Assembly: GCA_045837725.1 (NCBI GenBank)
Contig: JBEWZL010000282.1
Span: 372,001-436,000, forward strand
DNA: 64,000 bases
Direction of reading: 5' to 3'
Source of the DNA: Vermamoeba vermiformis
Taxonomy: Eukaryota > Tubulinea > Echinamoebida
Positions 52,713 through 63,767 of the stretch are shown piece after piece. The notes under the pieces are model-generated. The model was not told the DNA's origin and did no database searches. It saw nothing but the letters and a program-made list of their open reading frames with translations. The position numbers and the translations under genes were made by a program. Position 1 is the first letter of the stretch, and each line of letters begins with the position of its first letter.

Positions 52713-54531
52713 TTAATAGACGTAGTCCTTTTCGAACAAAGAGACAGCAGCGTCACCAGATTGACCGCCACCAGCGTACTTGCCCAATTGAGCTTCAGAG
52801 TTGGCCTTAGCTCTCTTCAACAAGGCTTCACGAGCAGCCTGAACGTTCTCGTCCTAATTAAGATAACAACCAGATCAGCTCACTTGCAACACCACAACCA
52901 GCGCTAGAATAAGACTTACCAAACCCTTCCAGGTCTTGAGAGCGCTGTTTTGCAGAGCACGAGCGTAAGAGAAAGACACGTGCCAAGGACGAGTGGTCTT
53001 CATCATATTCATTGCGTTCAAGTTGAGGGTGGCCTCTTCTTCAGTTTGACCGCCAGACAAGAACTGCACAATGACACGTGTCAATACACGGCACACAACT
53101 ACAGTGCATCAGAGCAGTACGTACCATAATGCCCGGAACAGCGGAGGGAACGGTGCGTTGAAGAGTGCGGAGGGTGTAAGAAGCAATCTCGTGAGGAGTG
53201 GCCTTCTTGGGGCAGTCTTGGCCAGGGCAGACCATCGAGGGCTTGAGCAAGGTGCCCTCCAACAAGACGTGGTGGTCGTTCAAGGCCTTGTACACTGCAG
53301 CCAAGACGCGTTCAGCGTGGTAAGCGCAGACCTGTCAAGTGTGACACGTGTCAAATTCTGGTTTGCACCAATGTCCCGAGCAGCGAGTACGTACCTCAAT
53401 AGTGTGATCACCGTCCATAAGAATTTCGGGCTCAACGATGGGGACCAAACCGTTTTCCTAAGTGACGTACAAAATTAAAAAAAATTCTTGAATAATTTGT
53501 TGATGAATTCAGCGTTATTATTGCTCTAAATAATTAATATCATCTACTTACTTGGCAGATAGAAGCATAACGAGCCAAACCGCGGGCGTTTTCTTGGATA
53601 GAAAGCTCAGAAGGCTCGTTGGGACCGATCTTCAAGACAGCACGCCTAAAAACACGCATTAGCCATCGCATACATAGTAATTGCCCACAAATTAATAATT
53701 ATGATTAATAAGGCTTATTTTTCTTACCATTTAGCGAAGCGAGCGCCCTTCTCGTAGTATTTAGCGCAACGGTCACCCAAATCATCGTGGCCTTGAACAA
53801 CGGACTCACCATTGGTGCCAGTCAACTTCTTGATACCCTGTATTAATTATTTACATTAATTCAAGTCCTTACGCAAAAAAAACTTTCAATTAATGTTCCA
53901 GATTTCGAGAACCTTCCACGGAGAAGTTCTAGGTGCGTCTAAAGGTGCTTACCTTGTCGACCTTAATGCCGGGAATGATGTTGTTCTCCTTCAAGAACTC
54001 AACGAAGGGCTTGCCGGCTCTGTTGTTGGTCATAAGAGTCTCTTCGAACAAGATGACACCAGAAATGTATTGGTTGAGGCCTATCAACGCATAATATTAT
54101 TAATAAATATTACGAATAATTTCTTTGCTCGAAAAATCTTCCATTAATTCCGTAGCTAAAACAAATAGCAAATCCGTCTGAAATTCAGGTATCTTATTCA
54201 TATCTAGCACAAAACGTACCAGGAGCACCAAAGAGCATGTCTCTGTAGTCGCGGCGAGCTTCAGGAGTGCTGGCCAAGCCAATGCTCTTCAATCTGCCTT
54301 CGATCGTGGCGCTGCTTTCGTCAGCGGCAAGGATACCCTTACCAGGTGAGGCAATGGCGCGCTATAATTAATAGCATATTAATCCACAATATCTCAATTT
54401 GTTTCAACTTGCTTTGCGAATCCATTAAAAATTTCTGACCGCTTCGATCCGGATCAAAAAAACAATTGCTTTGTACTTACGGCAGTCTTGATCAACTCGT
54501 CGTGGTACTTAAGAGGGGTGATGGCAGTCAT
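52713..54531 (-). CDS. FBA: Fructose-bisphosphate aldolase, class I
   Basis: Glycolytic Schiff-base aldolase that cleaves fructose-1,6-bisphosphate. Nine exons (54481-54531, 54220-54361, 53953-54080, 53728-53837, 53552-53645, 53395-53457, 53125-53331, 52920-53063, 52713-52853) give 359 aa, the standard length. Motifs are [40 protein letters not shown], the Schiff-base Lys about 226 in [30 protein letters not shown] and the C-terminal Tyr (LFEKDYVY). Strong codon bias suggests high expression. Two introns (53064-53124 and 53332-53394) each carry TGACACGTGTCA. Class I, not class II, argues against a fungal source. Confidence 0.97.
53072..53083. repeat. TGACACGTGTCA palindrome, aldolase intron 7
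   Basis: Exact copy eight bases before the 3' splice site on the coding strand. Confidence 0.9.
53342..53353. repeat. TGACACGTGTCA palindrome, aldolase intron 6
   Basis: Exact copy about 10 bases before the 3' splice site. Second copy in this gene. Confidence 0.9.
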
Positions 54532-54952
54532 TATTGAAGTGTTGTTGTGGTGTTGCACGTTGGCTTTGAGAGATAAATAAAGTTTCAGAAACAAAAAATT
54601 TTTTTACGAACGATTTGTGTGGAAGAGGAGCAGATTTCCGTTGAATATTTCGATGTGGGAATCATTAACTTCTTCTTTGACGAAGGGACGCACCACCATT
54701 CATTAGGCCCGTAGCCTGCTTGATGTTAGATCCCGATCGGACCTCTATAAATGCAGTTTCTATGAGCGGCAAACAACCAGAAGGTAATTATGAAGATCAC
54801 TTGTAATATAGATAGCCTCCTTCTACTTATGAAATGCAATACAAACGATTCAGTAGAAATAAGTATTTTTTTAAAGGTTACAAGCGGTCCCATGAAATAT
54901 CAAAGATATTATTATAGATATTATCATTATAATTTTCGATTAATCCTCTTCT
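54532..54952. other. 421-bp region between aldolase start and PGAP4-like stop
   Basis: Aldolase promoter. On the plus strand CTCTATAAATGC near 54740 is followed by an ATG at about 54763 and a short frame (MSGKQPE) ending at a GTAATT donor. This could be the first exon of an unseen plus-strand gene, but no good downstream exon follows. Confidence 0.3.
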
Positions 54953-56248
54953 TTATTCATCGTCAAATGATAAGCTCGTTTTCATTCCTAAATAATCGCC
55001 TTGGTTTTTGTGCGTAGCTGTCGAATACAAGCCAATGTGCTGGAATAAATTCGGTACTAATATGTATCTCTTTAGTTGCAGCTCTTTCATGCATGAGTCC
55101 AATACAAAATCGATTGGCACAGCATTTGGTGCTTTGTTTCGGATGCACTTGTTGATCTCAGGGACTAATACTGAGTTATATACGTGCGCAGGAGAGCAAC
55201 AAGGGCTCTGAAATTCGTATAGTCCTTGCTTGAAAGGGAACAAGTGCTGTCGACCCATGCTGTACACAAAGAACGTTACATCCGCTCCGATCAGTACAGC
55301 CACAGCGATTTTGGTAGGTCTGCGCAATTGACTGCGACTTAAAAATAACCACGATAGCGCTGCTATGCTAACACCTACTATTACAAACATAGGGATGTCG
55401 TCATTGCTCCATCCTTGCCAATGCTCCGTGTAAAACAGCTTGATGAAACCTAGATCTTGCAAAGGAGGCTTATATTTGTGCAAAGCTTTGTCGAGCTTGC
55501 TGATCCAGTGTTTGCTGCCAATAACATCGTCTATAAAAGGTAATCAGTCGCAATGTTACAGAATTTCGAAGCGTTGTTACAGCGGATTTGTCGTGTACTG
55601 AATTTCAATCCTTTACCTTCTAATATGATAGTGTATTTAGCTTTCTTACTGCACTCTTCAAGTAAATCCGCGTAGTCGTAGCTCTCATCGATAACCCACA
55701 TCTTGTCCTCGTCTGTCTCGCCTCGCGTGTGCGTGTGGTTGATCTGCATCACCGGGAATATCTGCGACAAGGCTTGAATGTCGCTGTTATTCTTCGCTGC
55801 CTAGTATCACTACTGTTGTTTTTTGTTGCTCGTCGGCACTGAGCTGCGTCAACAAGTGGTGTGTAAGTTGCAACACGTAATTGTCCTTTCTTTTAATGAC
55901 AGAAGGAATGCCAATACAATATTCTGGCTTAGAACGCATCACCTTTGCATTGGATGTCCTAGGAGACTGCTTATTTGGATCGTAAAAATTGTTCTTTCGA
56001 GATTTTGTATGGTTGGCTTGGATCTCCTCAAAAAAATTGATGCCTGATTCGAGTCGCTGTTGATCGCGCATGGATGATCGTTGAATATAATCATCAGCGT
56101 TGAAAAATCTCGAATAACGCCAGTCTTTGGCAGCGACCGATGCAATCAAAAACGCCGCTGAATGCAGCGCAAATAACACCAGCGCTACGACCACAAATTC
56201 ATTCACGCGCGCTCTTCTGCGAGCAGACCATGAGCCGAGCGTGGTCAT
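54953..56248 (-). CDS. PGAP4/TMEM246-like GPI-anchor glycosyltransferase, reading frame interrupted
   Basis: PGAP4 adds GalNAc to the GPI core in the Golgi. Exons 55617-56248 and 54953-55530. The start encodes a basic stretch then a type II membrane anchor (VVVALVLFALHSAAFLIA). The DxD-type motif EDDV is made only after splicing: ILE at the exon 1 end, then DDVIGSKHW. Two more membrane spans (MFVIVGVSIAALSWLFL and IAVAVLIGADVTFFVYS) sit inside the catalytic domain, the hallmark of PGAP4. PCCSPAHVYNSVL and LVPNLFQHIGLYST follow. Near 55797 the frame shifts by one base between TTVVILGS and NNSDIQALSQIFPV. It is either a sequence error or a damaging indel. Other MGAT4-like enzymes lack the internal spans. 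Confidence 0.72.
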
Positions 56249-56641
56249 TGTGTAGAGTAAATAGAATAAAATGAATTAATTTCACCGGAACTTCGGGACA
56301 ACTGTCTCGAAATGGTTCAGTAACGCTTCGAAATCCCTCAATGCCATCACTCAAAACGGGTGACAGTGGTATCTTTCAACAGAAAAACCTAATAGGGGTT
56401 CTCTCTGCAACAGTTTATAAGTTTGCGCGTCACTTAATGGACAGCAGTGAAGGTTTCAGAAAAAACAACAAGGATCCTTTTCTTAATCATTGCTTTCTGA
56501 TTTGTGGGGCGTTGATATTACTAATCGGTGTACGTCTAAATATCAATTGGTATTTCGTGTTACTACCGTCTTCGCATGGGTACAGTACTGTCCGTATTGA
56601 CATTGTCTAACGTATATTTTTATTAAAAAGGGAATTGTTAT
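56249..56641. other. 393-bp region between the PGAP4-like start and the CBS gene stop
   Basis: Both neighbours are on the minus strand. An open plus-strand frame of 89 codons near 56341 has no support. Nothing else seen. Confidence 0.35.
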
Positions 56642-57934
56642 TTACAGCAGATTCTGATCGATGTACACGCGCAAGTCAAGCAAGTTCATCACATCAGTCA
56701 ATGTGATGATTCCAACCGGTTTCTTTTCTGTGTCCACGATCCACAATCGATGCACTCCAGTAGCTGCTATTTTCAGCACTACTGTCTCAAATGTCGTGTC
56801 GGGGGTGACAGTAATCGGCGGGATCTTTTTGTAGACGACTTGTTTGTCAATGAATTCGAGCACTGGATCCAGCAGTGAGGGGAAGTTCTCTTGCGACAGG
56901 CCCTTAAGATCAGTCACGGAGAGATTTGCCAACAGCGCGCCATTTCCATCTACGACCGCAACGCCACTCACTTTGTGGAACCACATCTGATAGAAGGCGT
57001 GAATGGCACGCACTTCAGGATTGACGTAAAGAACAGTCTGGAAGCTGTGGAGCAATTAGGCATGGGGAATTAATGACGTACAAATAGGGTGCTAAATAAC
57101 ATACCCGAGGCCAATCTTTTCAATGGTTGTGGTGGCAATGCGACCGAAGTGATTGATGTGTCTGGCGAGGAACTGCATCACAGTGGATTGAGTCACGACA
57201 TGGACCACTTTGTCGTCATCGTCGACTACTGCCGCTCTAAGTGTCAAAATGAGGTCAGTGAGTGTTCATGAGAGTGACACCAAGTGTCAAAGTGTGACTC
57301 GAATAATGCTTACCTGTGTACACCTTTCTTGAATATGAACAATAGGGGAGGCAACATAGAGCTGAGTTTCACCGAGCAGAACGGATTGATCTTCGACAGA
57401 TCTGAGGAAGAAGTAGATCAGATCTGGATCTTCGATTCTATCGTAGTGAAAAACTTACCAACGCAATCTCTAATTGGTTGATGCGCGAAAATTTGGCCCT
57501 TGTACTTTAGTTGTCCAATATCGTGGCTCCAAGTTAACCTAAAAGAGGTTTAAATTTCAGATGAATTTGGATGCATATTTTTGGGATTGAAAGTACCATT
57601 TCTGACCATCTGATATTTCTTTTTCTTCAGTATAGGTTCTTATTACATATCCAAGTATATCAAACATGTCGACAAAGCCGAGGTATTTTTTCTTGATGTC
57701 CGAAATTGACGGATCTTCGACAAGCACGGAAAGCAATTTGTTTTTGGAAAGGACCTGTGGACGATTAATACCAAAATAAAACATGATGTTAATACTTACA
57801 TTAATAGCTTCAGAAATTGTGGCCGTAGCTGGGATTGAAACGATTGGACGCGAAGGACTTTCGCTGATCAATGTTTTAATCGACGTCTCTTCGAGCAATT
57901 GCTCGATCGATTTAGGGTGAGTTATGTTGCTCAT
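56642..57934 (-). CDS. Four-CBS-domain protein, AMPK gamma (Snf4)-like
   Basis: Six exons (57800-57934, 57597-57754, 57459-57538, 57314-57401, 57105-57236, 56642-57044) give 331 aa, the same length as human AMPK gamma 1. Four CBS repeats are visible: SRPIVSIPATATISEAIN, then YLGFVDMFDILGYV, then VVHVVTQSTVMQFLARH, then HKVSGVAVVDGNGALLANLS and GVHRLWIVDTEKKPVGIITL. In AMPK these bind AMP/ADP/ATP and set kinase activity. The N-terminal repeats diverge from typical gamma subunits, so another CBS-pair regulator, as in plants and amoebae, is possible. All junctions keep phase. Confidence 0.75.
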
Positions 57935-58163
57935 TGCTTTGTATTAGTGAATGAAATGGAAAAAAGGAACAAGAAATTTTCTTCAATCGATTTCGTTCAC
58001 TGAAAATTCAGGTCAGATCTGGACGCCATGTAGTCAATTTCAAATCAACTTCCTTAGAATTTATGTACATCAAAACTAAATTACAAGTACGACTCAGCGC
58101 ATCCTATATTATAAAATACTATCTCTACAATTAAGTACCTGCATTGAAGATCAAGCTGTGCCC

Positions 58164-60707
58164 TTACGACGAGCTCTTTTCACTCTCGCTACTCTCTGAT
58201 GAGTCCTTCTTATCCTTCTCTTTGTCAAACACGAGCCACTGAGTAGGAGTTTGAATCATTGTCTTGACATCTTCGCTCAACTCGAGCTGTTTGCGCGTGT
58301 CTGGCTTGATTGAGGGGCGTTCAGGGAAGAAGAAACTCTTTCTCCTGACTGGCAGTCCTGTCTCGCGCTTAGCTGCGCTGTCTGTTCGGTTCAGCGTCTT
58401 GCTGTCCTTGAGACTGTTCTTCTTAGGTTTGCTCTCGGACGACTCATTCGTGCTGCTCTCTGATGAATCACTGGATTTCTTAGCCTAACAAACGCGTTAA
58501 TAAGTTGACACGTGACATCAGGCGCAGCTAAGCTCACTTACTTTGTTGTGATTGTTCACCAGTACACTTTGATAGAGTTTTTGACCATCACGTGAAGCAG
58601 GACTCACGATGAACTCGACGGACTCGGAGCCACGCAAGTTGATCGACTGCTCTGTGCCCGCTTCAGGTGTCAAGTTCTGGAGTGACCGTGACCTCTTGGG
58701 ACCCTTTTTGGGCGAGGATGAGGCCTCAAAACTGCCGCTGTCATCGAGACCAGCTGTTGATGCTGAGAGCGAGGCCTCGAGTTGCGCGGAAAGATCTTGC
58801 TCTGTAAGCGCGTATTGATATCTGTAAAACAGGTAACGTGTCACGTTCAAGTCCTCCGTAAAGGCATAACCCTCTTCTGGCGGCAGGTACTTGATGACTT
58901 CGCTGTAAATTCGCGATATCCGACTCATTTTCTCGTTGTTTACGACACCGTCTACGAATGTTTCCTCTTGTTCTAGTGGAGAATTAGATATTACTTTATA
59001 AGGTAATCAAGCGTACCTTCAACGTGAATGACGTCACGCAGCACGAGTGACACGAATGGAATGCACGGCGCTTTGACCGTTCTGAGCACTTCTCGATAAT
59101 TGCCGTAATTGTGACGTGGATTCATTAAATTACTCGCTTCCTTCAACAAAGCCATATATTTGCTCGGTACAGCCTACACATTTGACATTAGTACTATTCT
59201 TATGTGGTACCCCTGTTTAGTTACGTACTTTCCACTCATTCTGCATGGCCGGCGTTGTGACAATGTGAAGGTTGAACGCGCTCAAAACTTCCATGGCGCC
59301 ATTAAAATTGTTGATTTTGATGAGGTGTTGCAGCACTTTGATGAAGAACACAATCATCATCACTCGCTCTTTGCGCGATCTCCTCATCATAACTTCTGAT
59401 GCTACCCAATAGCTCGTCTAAAACGGGTGGTTAAATATCACTACTTATAAGTGAGGACATGCGTACCTTGTTAAATCGTTCAGAGAATGTGTGAGCTGGC
59501 GGTGAATTTGACCAAAATGACGCTGAATAGGCAACCAGCGGTATTTGCCTGAACAATGCGCTCTATAATAATGCGTGAGTATTATTTCATTTGACTATTA
59601 GCGGAGCGAAGGTACCTCGTGATATGTCATTTGTTCGGCGATATGTGCAGGCTTGGCCTTCAATATAGAATAAGGCGAATTCAGTTGATTGGCCGACGCG
59701 CCTGCTAAAGGCGAGACCACTGGCGTCATCAACCTTGAAATCTCGTCCTAGTGCAATTTATTAATAAATAATTGCTATGACATTCTTGACACGTGTCACA
59801 TAAATTTTTACTCCAATGATCGCCGATTGAATTGTGATACGTGCCGTAGAAATGACATTATTAATGGAGATTACTTACGAATCGTTTCATTAAGAAAACT
59901 GCCCACTGCTTTTGGATCTCATTCTTGTTGATGGTGTTCAGAAAAATATTGTACAGCTCCATCCACTCCTCGTTAATGACGAGTTCCGAGTATCGAAGTT
60001 CCAGCCATTTTTTTATCGCATTGACCACGCTATTAATTTGCTCGTTAGAAACTGAAACACGGGTGCGATCCGGGTAAGATCATACCGAACTTGAATCGTT
60101 GTACGTTTATCATCATTCTCTTTTATTCCGTTTGCATTCTTTGGAACATGGAACCTATAATGATTATATCAGCTTTCAATTCAATAATCATCCTGATTCA
60201 AATTGAATCACGAAATAGAAATTAAAATATATTTTTGCTTTGTGTGCTCGCACGCTGATTACCTTTCCATTAGTAGCTGTAATAATTCGATATCACTGAC
60301 ATAATAATGGTAAATAGAAAAATAACGTTGCACGGTGTCATTCGCTGAGAAAAATAACCGTTAGAAAATTCAGATTCATTTTGGACTTCAATTCTGTCAG
60401 ATTAAAGGAGTTTAAAATGACAAAATGTTGTATATATAGAACTTATATTATTGGTTTTTGGTACGCTGCTGCGCAATTACGGAGATTTTACCAGTTATTT
60501 TTAGATGAAGACATTAGAATTAAAAGAAACGAAAATAATATTCTGCAATTAATTATGCTTACATGGAGCAACGTCTGCATTGCATAATGTCTTTATCATG
60601 CCATCAACTGAATAATCCAGCATTAAACTCCCCGACGATCTCGAGGTATTTAGACTATCAAATCGCTGTGTGCGTGGTGAATTGGTAGGCGTTGTATCTA
60701 TTGACAT
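58164..60707 (-). CDS. Ras guanine nucleotide exchange factor (RasGEF_N + CDC25 domains)
   Basis: Activates Ras-type GTPases by nucleotide exchange. Ten exons (60563-60707, 60263-60344, 60105-60154, 59879-60051, 59616-59747, 59467-59562, 59229-59417, 59017-59173, 58542-58972, 58164-58484) join in phase to 591 aa. RasGEF_N (about 35-155) has FSIYHYYVSDIELLQLLMERF and AIKKWLELR. The CDC25 core has SYWVASEVMM, INNFNGAMEVLSAFN, ALLKEASNLMNPRHNYGNYR and APCIPFVSLVLRD. The tail is Ser/Lys-rich. The exon 3 donor must be AAAC|GTACAA to keep phase, giving a 53-nt intron. One intron holds TGACACGTGTCA. A degenerate Ras-like gene lies 2 kb away. Confidence 0.88.
59787..59798. repeat. TGACACGTGTCA palindrome, RasGEF intron 4
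   Basis: Exact copy, mid-intron. A related copy with a changed left end (GCACACGTGTCA) lies near 61334 in the PPTC7-like gene. Confidence 0.9.
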
Positions 60708-61086
60708 TATTGTTCGTGATTGATACTGTTAGGCTTGTAAATATTCTGCTGTTATTCAAATCTGACCACGGCAGATTTGAAACCAATTTGTTGCTTGATT
60801 AAATATTATTGAGCCAATGAAGGCATGAATGCAGTTCGCTATGTATGTGGTATTATTCTCGCGAAAATAAACAAACCCGGCATTTTTGTTTTGTGACAGG
60901 CGTCATTCTGATTGCTGTTGAGATTGAGCCCGAAAACGTTCACATTGGTGCCTAATGTTATCTCTAACCAGTAAGTTTTACCATCATATAGTATTTACAG
61001 TGGTTTGCGATTTGAAATATCTAATCATGGATTAAGATCCAAACTAAATCCGGAACGCAAATTTCTTGAACAATATTTAGTACTAA
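60708..61086. other. 379-bp region between RasGEF start and PPTC7-like stop
   Basis: AT-rich promoter/3'-end spacer. No gene seen on either strand. Confidence 0.35.
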
Positions 61087-62757
61087 TTACAACTTGGCCT
61101 TCAACTTCTGTTCTTTGCCCTTTGCTTTGTCGCCACTAACACCTTTTGCTTCAACATTGCCTACAATGCCAACGACCACTGTAATGTCATCGAGCTTACC
61201 GCCGTTGAAGCGATAACCAGCCTATTAATAGTAATTAATATTCAGACCCAACCACTACTGATGATTGTTTACATACTCGGTTGGCATTCTTAGCGAAAGG
61301 AGACTGTCTTCGCTTATTATTAGCAGCCTAAAGCACACGTGTCAAAGATGGATCTAAACGTTAACTTGAAGTTGTTGCGTACCTGCGAGGCGACTTGCGC
61401 AATCTTTTGCGCCATTTTGTGAGCGATGTCATTGGCACCCTTGTGCTCGGCTAGGGTGGATTGAATAGATTGGATAATATCTTCGTCGAACAAATTGTCA
61501 AACAAGCCATCGGTGCCCAACACTACAATGTCGCCCTCAGCTACTTTAACTCTATGCAACGTATTAGGACCAATAACAAAGGCTACTATCGCGCTAACTA
61601 CGTACTGCTTCACGTCAGCGTGTGACGGTCTGTCTCTGCTTTGCGAGCCCAATTGATAAGGGAAGTTGAAATCGTGTTGTTGCTCTTCTGATCGAAAGAC
61701 AACCTGCACCGAACAGTGGTCAGAGCACGTGATATGACTGAATAGCAGTACTTACGGTGCTGGGAGGTCTCACGACGAGCATTCCTGAGTCTCCCAAATT
61801 GGCCACATATACAGTGTCGTCCTTCAATACTGCTACACATGCAGTGCTGTTGAAGGCGTTAATATTGTCATGAATTCACTCTATGGATGTATATATACGA
61901 TCGTATCATACCTGCTGCCAATAATCTTTTGCGCTGACTCCCATCCGGCTTGCATAATTTTTACTGGATCACGTGTCTTGTTGCCATCAGCTTCCTTTCG
62001 ACAGCCTTCAGACAACTTGACAGCATATTCGCGTGGATCTACGCCACTATCAGCCCAGCCACCGACACCTGCGATGATAATTTGTTAATGGGCTGAACTC
62101 GAATGAGTTTCAACGTGAAGTTCACGCGCTTTTTTGCATCCGATCGTATCCCAGATGCATAATTAATAGGGACATTGCCACAAAATGATAGCACGTACCA
62201 TCGAATACACCGAGCACTGTCTTGTCTTTTGAGATAAAACACGCGTCTTCGCCGCCTTTGTGCGCTTTTTGCGGATGAGGAATTTGGAACTCAGCCGCTT
62301 GCACAAATCCAGCACTTCCATGTTCAGTAGCTGATGTTTCACTCAATTCAACTCCAGTGCTTGGATCTTTTGGGGAATCTGCCAAGATAGAAATATTAAT
62401 TAGTAATTCAAATTTGCTGCCCTCCGGTGATCAAAAATATTATTGGTAGTAAAATTTTTGTAACGGTTGGAATTTTGGATTAAACAGTGCAAAATTATTC
62501 TGTGGATCAAGAGAAAAATATTAATTATTCGTCTTACTAGAATAATTTTGCCAAGCTAACCAAGCGAAGGCAACTGAGGTGGTCACGGCAATGCGATTTT
62601 TAAAAATATTATTGCGTTGCATGACAGGAGTTTGCTTGATCCCACTAAATAAACCAGATTTCTTTGGTGAACTTCCAAAGGTTCGCTTGCTTGCTGCTTT
62701 AGTGAAGAAGATGGTTCTATTTACGACTTGAGTATTCTTAATAAAGCTTCGCAACAT
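61087..62757 (-). CDS. PPTC7: PP2C-type mitochondrial phosphatase, PPTC7-like
   Basis: PPTC7/Ptc7 dephosphorylates mitochondrial proteins, including coenzyme Q biosynthesis factors. Eight exons (62538-62757, 62199-62378, 61912-62068, 61756-61846, 61606-61703, 61383-61551, 61277-61327, 61087-61221) give 366 aa. The N-terminus MLRSFIKNTQVVNRTIFFTK is a mitochondrial presequence, followed by a short hydrophobic stretch (VAFAWLAWQ). PPTC7 motifs are GEDACFISKDKTVLGVFDGV, GGWADSGVDP, STACVAVL, VANLGDSGMLVVR, GTDGLFDN and GGKLDDITVVV. A 54-nt stop-free segment at 61552-61605 is inferred to be an intron. The acceptor before STACVAVL is TTCAACAG. Confidence 0.92.
61552..61605 (-). other. Inferred in-frame 54-nt intron in PPTC7-like gene
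   Basis: Starts GTACGT, ends GCATAG on the coding strand, has no stop and is a multiple of three. Retention would insert 18 residues just before the motif VAEGDIVVLGTDGLFDN, which no PPTC7 protein needs. Confidence 0.75.
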
Positions 62758-62894
62758 TGCTCTTTGTTGTGTTGCTCTATGAAGTCACTTGCAACACGAA
62801 AAACAATTTTTTGCGATCTAATTTTAACGGCCTTGAGTCGATCTCCAGGAATCCATATTCAAGTTCTTGACTATATACAATATCTATACATTGT

Positions 62895-63677
62895 TTACAT
62901 GACAATACATCGTCTGCGTTTTGAAGACTGTGGCGGATCCATTACATCAACCATCTGCCTTACTAGAGTCATATACGCTTCATTAGTCTCATTTTTATCC
63001 CTCGTAGATCCTTCAATGAAAGGAATGCCAAATTGTTTGGCTAGTTCTTCGGCTTGTTGTACCGTTACTTTACGTTCATCAACAAGATCGGATTTGGTTC
63101 CCCAAAGTACGAAACAAGCCTTTGTCACCTCCTTGCCTTCTTCAACAGCCTTTTTTCGAACTTTGTTAATCTCTTGTAGCTTCTCTTCTGCTGCTGTAAA
63201 GCTTTCTGGATCTGTGGTCGAGTACAAGACTAGAAAACCATGTGATTTTGTATAGATTATATTCGTCATTGCCTCAAATTCACTCTACACATTGAATCAG
63301 TTTAACCTATGGTACACTACGGATTTAGCTGAGCTCAGCACTCACTTTGCCTACATCCGCAACGTCGCAAAAATACTGCTTCTTTCCAATATTTACCAGA
63401 TTTCGAGGGCCTTCTGAAATCGTGCATTCATACTGCAAGCGGTTAATCTTCATTTGATAATTTAAAAAATTTAAATAGACTTACTTTTTCAATCACCACA
63501 TTGTTTATCCACATGACCTGGAAAATTTGACCATTAATTTGCTAAATATTTACCTTCATATAAAGTTAACTTCTAGAAAATTTACAACATTGAATTTTTG
63601 TTTCTCGATCCTACCCACGATGAGGTCTTTCCGACTTCTGGACCTCCAACGACAGCAATGCGGAAATTAGTCGTCAT
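62895..63677 (-). CDS. Ras-like small GTPase with altered P-loop and switch II, CaaX C-terminus
   Basis: Exons 63615-63677, 63485-63517, 63346-63432 and 62895-63284 give 190 aa. The P-loop is GGPEVGKT: the positions of Ras Gly12 and Gly13 are Pro and Glu. Switch I has a Thr in YECTISEG. The DTAGQ region of switch II is replaced by DVADVGKSEFEAM, with no Gln61 equivalent at its usual place. G4 is TKSD in place of NKxD and G5 is degenerate. The end SKRRRCIVM is a CaaX box with an upstream polybasic patch, so prenylation and membrane binding are expected. It probably binds GTP but should hydrolyse it slowly; this is inferred from known Ras mutants. Confidence 0.88.
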
Positions 63678-63767
63678 TTGTGGTCTATACTATTAAGAGA
63701 AAGTACTAAACCCTCAAAAAGACCGTTAGTAGAATAAATATTTTATCCAAATTTAGTAATAGTACAA

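Noticed and set aside
54763-55017. Two-exon plus-strand gene beginning MSGKQPE
   Set aside because: TATA-like box, ATG and donor line up, but the only acceptor leads to a low-complexity frame over the 3' end of the PGAP4-like gene.
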